This document shows, piece by piece, positions 57,381 through 64,000 of a stretch of 64,000 nucleotides of DNA. The notes beneath the pieces were generated by a model, which ran no database searches, was not told the origin of the DNA, and saw nothing but the letters and a program-made list of their open reading frames with translations. Each line of letters opens with the position of its first letter. The stretch's first letter is position 1. The stretch spans positions 372,001 through 436,000 of the forward strand of contig JAODTK010005922.1 in assembly GCA_026419785.1 (NCBI GenBank), written 5' to 3'. The translations under genes and the position numbers were made by a program. The stretch comes from Sclerodactyla briareus. Lineage: Eukaryota; Echinodermata; Holothuroidea; Dendrochirotida; Sclerodactylidae.

Positions 57381-58610
57381 CTATGGGGAGTGTAGTCAAC
57401 ACATGTCTGCTTTCATACAAAGACATATTACTGTAACAAAATTATAGTCTACTGATTTCCCAACTGTTGTCTGCTTGTTGTGAAATATATATATACATCT
57501 ATAGAGACTCATCATGAAATTATGTTATTTCAACAATTTCATGCATAGGTTGTTTGTATAATTCTACACTGGAGTGCAGTAAAAGTAAATTAGGTGAGGA
57601 GCCATGCAAATTGTTGTGTGCCCCGGGCGCCTTAATATTCAATTGTAGGGTATTCAAGAGGGACTTGGTGGAATGTTATGGGGAGTAATGTTTTTATGCA
57701 TGTTCTCTTGTGGTTGGGGTTCCTGCCAGTGGAATGAACACATTTCGGCAATCGGCATGTGTTTACATTGGGTTTATGACATCAAGCGGGGTTGTTGAAT
57801 ATTGGAGAATACAGATTGGTCATGGATGACATGAGAGTAACCGGGGGTGATTTTGTTTAGATATTTGATTCCATATAGGGTTTGATGACACCCGGTATTT
57901 GGATGAGCTTTATAACTAAATTGGGCATGTTGTTGACACGGACTGCAAGCAGCTATCAATGGTGATATTGGTATGGAGTTTGATTTGGCTGTCCACATAA
58001 ATATTTCCCCTCGTCTCATTTTGACTTGAGAGTTTGATGTAGACAGCTTGAAAAATGATTATTCCCTATTCCCAGCTGCATGAACAAGGTAGGGGGGTGG
58101 TGTTGACAGGGTTGAGGGGATGTTGTTTAGATGCAACATAAAACTGTAGTAGCAATCCGAGGTGTTTTTTGCTGTGTTATGGAGAGATAGTATAGAGGAT
58201 GTATTATTGCGCGATCTCCCTAGTGTCCAACTCAGTGATGTTTATTGGATGAATCAAAAAGGTTAACTCAAGTTACCCGGGCTAACTTGACAACTGACTA
58301 ACAAAATGGATGGACAATCACCATGTTCACTATGTACAGAAATATAGGATTCTAGTAGCAGGGGAAATCCATACTTCTACTATATGACTTTGGCGATATT
58401 GGGACTGTTAGTCATTCTTCCATCACACGGGAATGTTGCCGATATTGTATGCATAAGTTTTTTTACTCAGTAATCATATCCTTGATTGCAAAAGCTTTAC
58501 ATTCTTATTTTCATAAATTTGCATGGTTTTCATTAGAGTCATAGTGTATTTGTTTCATATCACTTGTTGTCTGATGGTGCAAGTGAAATCCGTGCGTTGG
58601 TTTCTGATAA

Positions 58611-58616
58611 AATAAA
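58611..58616 (+). promoter_or_regulatory. Candidate poly(A) signal AATAAA
   Basis: GATAAAATAAACGGAC lies downstream of exon D and just before the right TAGTC array, where a transposon-borne gene would be expected to end. Confidence 0.35.
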
Positions 58617-58835
58617 CGGACAAAAAATCCATTTTCCTCTTCGATGTCATTTTCTCCAGAAGAGGCAGTTTGAGGAGTCCTCTAGACCAGACCCGCCGGA
58701 TTATGCATTTTCCATGTAGAGCTATAGTAAACGGCAGTTATTGCTACCCCTCCTCCTGGGTAATGAGAAAGTTTCTCCAGGAGGTAACTTTTGCTAGTTA
58801 GTGAGAGCCCCTCATCTAGTCTGGCTCAATATCAA

Positions 58836-59294
58836 TGTACGCTTTTGACTCCAGCTAGCTTACTAACTTTGATCCTAGTCAACACGCTTGACTAACCAAG
58901 ATCTTAGTCGGGCTGCTGTATTAACCTCGACATTGGTCAAGATGACACCATCTGGACGTAAGGCAAAGTTAGTGGGTTGTTAGTCGGGCGGTTAGTCAAG
59001 CATGGCTTACTAACGTATTGGTTAGTTGGGCGATTAGTCAAGCAGCCTGATCTGATTTAGTCGGGCGATTAGTCAGGCGTGGCTTGATAATGTGGCTTGA
59101 CTAACCCAAGTTGGTTATGGCCGACCGGACTAAGCCATGTTAGTCAAGCTTTTAGTATGGATGCACTCACTAACTCTAGCATTAGTCAAGAATGACACCA
59201 TCTGGACTAACCTTAAGTTAGGAAAAAAAAAAAAAAAAAAAAATTGAAACAAAAAAAAAACAAAAAAAAAAAAAATCGGGCGGACTAATTTGGG
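58836..59294. repeat. Right array of TAGTC/GACTA words
   Basis: At least fifteen words such as TTAGTCGGGCG, TTAGTCAAGC and TTGACTAAC. A longer block (GTCAAGATGACACCATCTGG) occurs twice, near 58,937 and 59,187. Two A-rich runs (59,223-59,275) interrupt the array before the terminal CTAATTTGGG. Confidence 0.78.
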
Positions 59295-62200
59295 CCTTTC
59301 AGGGTAAGTTGATACAGACGGCTTCTACCTAATTCTGAGAGTCTGGCTACGACTTTCAATCACACCACTCCATTTCCCTCCCAAATGGTCTTACATTTCA
59401 TGTGAAATTAATTTATTCATTCGGCTAGATGCAATTAATATATTTAGTCATACAGTGGCAACCCAGTTTCATGTATGCCCCACAGAAAAGGGTTTAATGA
59501 TCAAGTCATGAAAACCTGTTTATCCGGTTGTTATCTAGGGCATTGTTGCAGTACAGTTAGGGCAGGTGTTCCCGCACACAGTCAATTTTGCCCATTCGGG
59601 TATTCTTCTTTCTTTCCGAGAAGAATTGTCTCTCTGCTCTGAAACTCTTAATGACTCTACTGATCGAAAATCAGGTTAATTCCTCAAGGAAACTTCACAT
59701 ATGCATACATATAATATGTTCATTCAACGTCTCGCCGGAGAGGAACAGTACTTGAAACAAACAGTACCTCACAAATCTACCAGTGATAATTGTTTAGGGA
59801 ATGGTAAAGATGCTTTACGGGGTATTGTCTTTCGTAAAGCTGAATTGAGAGATCACTTCCCGCTTTTACCCTCAGTAATCAAGTAGTCCAAACTTATTCG
59901 GAATTATCTGTATTCACTGAGACTGCGAATTAGTCATGTGTAAAGTTTTTTACATTAGGAGTATTGGACAGATTTAACACAGCGTTGGAATAAGAAAACG
60001 CCTCCTGGTGGATGGCCGCCGAATATTCTTATATAGGCAGGGATGTGTGCCAAGTTTGTTTGAAGCGAACAATAGGTTGAAGCACGAAATACTTTTGGGA
60101 CCACAAAATATATTCTCCATGGCAGGGGATAGAAAGATAATATAGGTGCCAGTGTTATTCGATAGGTATAAATAATAGCGGAACCATCCTAACGACATAT
60201 CGACCACGACTGTGGACAACAACTAATTCTTATATACATGAGAAAGGATTATGGTCGACTGTTTGCTGTGGTTCGAATAGAAGTGTGGCAGATATTGAAA
60301 CATTTCTTGGAAAGAAATCCCCCAGTTGCCAGGTAACAACACGACGAACATCGAATAAACTCAAAACTAGCTGACGACTGTTAGTAATATGAGAGCTTGT
60401 TGTATTATGTGGGAATATTGAAAGATAGTCCGGGGGCGTCCCGTTTGTTTGTGGACAACGAACACAAAACTAAATGAAAACACATATCGCGTTTTTATAG
60501 CTATGAACAAAACATATTAACTCCTAATGGGTTGGGCCCAAGTAGCAGTATCGCCGTTCCATTCCAACAAGGCTTCACGAGAGTGCTCACAACATGATAA
60601 AAATCGAAATGAAATTGCAACCAGTAGAAAGCGTCCTCGTCAGTATTCAGTGAACTCTGGTTCACAGTACTATGCATCGGTCTGGACTGATAAAAAAAGG
60701 TAGGTAATGAGGGGGGTGGCTGTAAGATCGTTGACGTCACTCGTCCGTGTTGCGTACGCAGCGGGGTGTTTCTAGTCTGAAAACCATGTGGCCAATTAAA
60801 TTCCTTACACAAATCAATGACCGATAAATTGCCAACTAGGAGGGTGAGGCTCTAAATTAGGGGGCAGTTCCCGTGGGTCCCGACCTGAAACCCTCTTCGC
60901 CTTAGACAACATCTCTCAGTACGAAAACTGCGTCAACTCGAGCAAGAAAAACAGGATCTCTCCAAAATCTCAAACACTCTATCAACACTCGTCAGCCCGA
61001 TCATCGAGGCTAGATCGATTGAGTGGCGATTAGAAAGTATGAGGAGTTGAGTGATCAATTCAGCAAACAAAAGTTCAAAATTGTCTGTTGATTTATGTTG
61101 TGCGGATAACAAAAGTATCGAGAAAATGTTTCACAAAATTAGATTACCCACTGAACCAGCAGAGTATTATGCACACCGGGATTGAACTGTCGAGCACTCT
61201 TAACACTTGAAATCGTTCATAGGTACGTAATGAGAGAAGTGCTAGTTACAGTCAAACGGGAATCGTGAATTGGTTATCCCATACTGCCGATCTCGTTGAA
61301 ATCGGGAAAGAGCTCGTAAACGGCACGTATCCCTTTTTTTAGCAGTCCATGTAATATGGTAATATTGGTACTATTATTCACAGACGAATCAAAATATAAA
61401 TAGACAGAATAGTGGGTTGAGTAATGGTTAGCTGTGGGCTTAAAATTTAACTCCATTAAGAAGCGTATGTTTCAAAGGGTGAATGCCCACTAAATATCGA
61501 TGAAGACACTATAGAAGTGTACTGCTTGTGTGTAGGCATGCAAGAGAGTAATTCTAGCCACAGGCGACAATATCGGCAGTTATGAACGAAGACCAGTTGG
61601 TAGTGAGAACGAACACCTGTAATGATACAACATACTAAGTGGAGCACTTTTTTGGGTTACTGTCTGTATGGCAGCCATGAGTCTGTTGGTGAGAAATATC
61701 TTCATAAATGAGGCCTCCGAACGTGGCCAAATACCTAAGACGCACTGTAGCGATCCTGGATCTGCCACGCTCGCGACAGCAATCATTGATCCATTGTATA
61801 GGAGAAATGTTAGGAAAATTCCGTGTAAAGCAATCTCAAATATCGCTTCCCTCGAGGAGGTAACATACCAGACGATAGCGAAACTGTGACATTTACTTTT
61901 ACGACGGGCATGGCTGAAGGTACCATGCATCAACTCAGTAGCAGATGTGCAAGGAAAATGTCGGGTTGTGAGCACTGTGTGCCTTACGTATGCGTTTCAA
62001 TTTGAAGTGAAGGGCTTGCGAAGGCGAGACGGCAGTCATGGATCATTCATATCATACACAAAGCGCCCTGGTGGGATTAGGATGGAAGCCTAATTCGCAG
62101 CGCTACAAGCTCTAAATACGAATCGAGTACCGTAAGTGAATAGATGAAATATTTCCATGAGACACCACTCGATGAGGGCACTATCTGGGAGATGCATGGA

Positions 62201-63840
62201 TGCGTTTCAGGTTATAACGCCTTGCACTGATAGCTTAACAGGCAAGACTAGTATGTGTCATATATCCGACAGGTTGAATCGAGTGGTGTTCTTTGGCTGC
62301 TTCAGGGTGACACTGTTGGCACCGTGATTCAATGCGGCGGCCTATGACAGAAATCTCCAAGGTGACAAGTCAGAGCTGCCTGCACTGATGTTACACGCGA
62401 AACGAACTTATGTAGCTATAACACCCCCTTTCTGATGATACATTGCTCTACATCGGTCTACGGTCGATGCTGCGCCCACGCCGGATGGTGGCCCGGGATG
62501 GTCCGATGGCCTTGAAGTTTGTAATTTCAGGATTATCTATGACACACGAGCGATAAAGGCAATTTACGCGGGAACGACGGTGCTTGTGATGTGTTTATCA
62601 CACGTCAAACTCCTGCTGGGTAGTGTTTATTGCTCCAATTTGTCGTATCCCAAGCAACGTAAGCCACTCTTTATCTTCCCCTTGCGATTTATACTGCCAA
62701 TCCAGATACCATGTATAATTCCAGAAATTCGTTGTGTACGTATTATTGTTCCACAGTTATCTGCAGTTATCTGCAGGTGATAAGGGGATCTCATTGACAT
62801 GTACCTAAATGCCAATTTTCAATTCGACAATCATCGCATGTGTTCATACCAATAGTGTTTTGGTTTCCTAAGATTCTCGACAATTCTCTTAAGGGTACAA
62901 TAGGAAAAATAACCGAAAATGACCGTAATCAATGTTCAGAAACTAAAAAACTGAACGTACTTTTCGGGCGGATCGACGACATGTGTCAGAAATTTCCGTG
63001 CCGTCATACGTACATTCTTACCACAGAGTGGCAGTTGAGCGTTATGCGGCATTTATGGGAATCTGAAGCATTCAGTTGATTCCGAATAACCAAACGGTTC
63101 ACGTGAATACCATCGAATAACACGTGTATAACCATCATTCCAGTATTTCAATTCTAATAATCCTCTTGAAACTTTCACTCGCTCGACAAAAAATCTGTAA
63201 TTTGTGGTAAGAGTGACACAACTTGCCGATTCATCGTGCCAGCTTCAATTTCTGGCTTGGTTAGCGGCCACCATTTTTGGAAATTACCAAAAAAAACTGC
63301 TCCCCCCCCCCCCCCCTCAAAGATAGGCTGTGACCGAATTTTCAGCAGTAGATGTTTATTCTTATGGACGCAGTAACGTGCAGTATGGCCTGTTTTGAAG
63401 TCAATGAAGGCCCACAAGGCATTAAAAGTCTCCAGTGATAAGATCGCATCATAGCAATGCAGGACGGAGAAAAGGCATTCACGAATTCCCTCGACATTGG
63501 TCACGTTCTTCGAAAACTGGAGTCAGTGTGGAACCGAATTGCGGTTCTCTTCAATGGATTTTGCCAGGTGTTCCAAGGGTCGTTTATAACGAGCTAGTGG
63601 TGGGATAATAATCCATTCAATACTGTCATAGAGGTTGTCGTTTGGGCAAAACGGCGGCGCCGTGTTCGCATGACGTCGAGTAGTTTTGTGAGAACAGTTT
63701 AGTTGGAGTTTGTTCGAGAAAGGAACGTTAATGAACCACTACTGTGAAAAGTGCGTTAAGAAATTAATATATTAATAAATTAAAGTGGAACAGGGAATCA
63801 AAGTGTGTTGGCTATCTTCTACATACAACAAGAAAAACAA
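59295..63840. other. Single-copy DNA without recognisable gene
   Basis: Frames are short and show no recognised motif. The longest is 61,580-61,975 (minus, 131 aa) with a hydrophobic middle (IALHGIFLTFLLYNGSMIAV), overlapped by a 73-aa plus frame (61,668-61,889). Others: minus 60,501-60,812 (103 aa) and minus 63,175-63,504 (109 aa, through a C run at 63,302-63,317). None has support beyond being open. Confidence 0.5.
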
Positions 63841-63844
63841 ACGT

Positions 63845-63964
63845 AGAGGGAAAGGAGGAAGGGGAGGAGAAATGAAGAATAAGGAGGAAAAGGAAGAGAG
63901 GGACGACCAAGAAGAAAAGGGGGAGAAGGAGGAGAAAAGGGAAGAGAAGGAAATGAGAGGGAGA
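63845..63964. repeat. Purine-rich tract (GA-rich)
   Basis: About 120 bp of A/G with few pyrimidines. It gives a Lys/Glu-rich frame on plus (63,785-63,982) and a Ser-rich frame on minus, both low-complexity by-products. Confidence 0.85.
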
Positions 63965-64000
63965 CCAGACAATGAGCGGTAGTTGTGCGAAAAAGTAGGA

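Larger units (their letters stand above)
50811..59294. mobile_element. Candidate 8.5-kb DNA transposon with subterminal repeat arrays
   Basis: The left end reads CCCAAAGTTAGTCGGGCG. The right end, on the other strand, reads CCCAAATTAGTCCGCCCG. Both ends continue for 350-450 bp as arrays of TAGTCGGGC/TAGTCAAGC-like words and their inverse, found nowhere else in the window. A split gene with matching phases lies between (55.0-57.4 kb). Autonomous elements of several superfamilies have such subterminal binding arrays. No target duplication was found at these borders and no transposase catalytic motif was recognised, so this is a hypothesis. Confidence 0.4.

Noticed and set aside
50811..59294. 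Target-site duplication at the outer edges of the TAGTC arrays
   Set aside because: The flanks (ACACAAAA and CCTTTCAG) do not match at the borders chosen; true ends may differ by a few bases.
63772..63982. Lys/Glu-rich and Ser-rich frames
   Set aside because: Low-complexity product of the purine-rich tract.

Overview
The window looks like nuclear DNA of a metazoan, most plausibly a marine invertebrate. It has GT-AG split exons, a BEL/Pao LTR retrotransposon (a superfamily of animals), non-LTR reverse-transcriptase relics, hAT-like short elements with CAGGGGCGTA termini, and long C/G and purine/pyrimidine tracts. No rRNA, tRNA, histone or prokaryotic gene was recognised. The taxon is an inference.

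Positions 1-48,824 are three head-to-tail copies of one unit of about 12.5 kb (copy 1: 1-14,520; copy 2: 14,521-41,532; copy 3: 41,533-48,824, truncated). The copies have been changed independently. Copy 1 carries a reverse-transcriptase fragment (5,561-6,633) and a 1,246-bp hAT-type element with an 8-bp target duplication (12,492-13,737). Copy 2 carries a complete 9,370-bp BEL/Pao element on the minus strand with a 5-bp duplication (14,881-24,250), plus a 5.1-kb composite replacement (33,148-38,295). Copy 3 has an internal deletion and stops at 48,824. Copies without an insertion serve as empty sites for the others.

The unit itself is the main unknown. It carries many reading-frame relics on both strands that recur between copies, two stop/start overlaps of the ATGA type, and a minus-strand frame followed by a conserved AATAAA. 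This resembles a compact virus-like or large mobile genome, but I recognise no hallmark protein in it. Copies and LTRs differ largely by single-base indels, so many frame breaks may be assembly errors rather than decay.

From 48,825 on the sequence is single-copy. A degenerate minisatellite lies at 48.9-50.0 kb. Two arrays built from TAGTCGGGC-like motifs and their inverse lie at 50.81-51.16 kb and 58.84-59.29 kb; they bracket a 260-bp C tract and a small split gene at 55.0-57.4 kb whose exon phases fit. They could be the ends of one 8.5-kb DNA transposon. 59.3-64.0 kb holds no recognisable gene and ends in a purine-rich tract.
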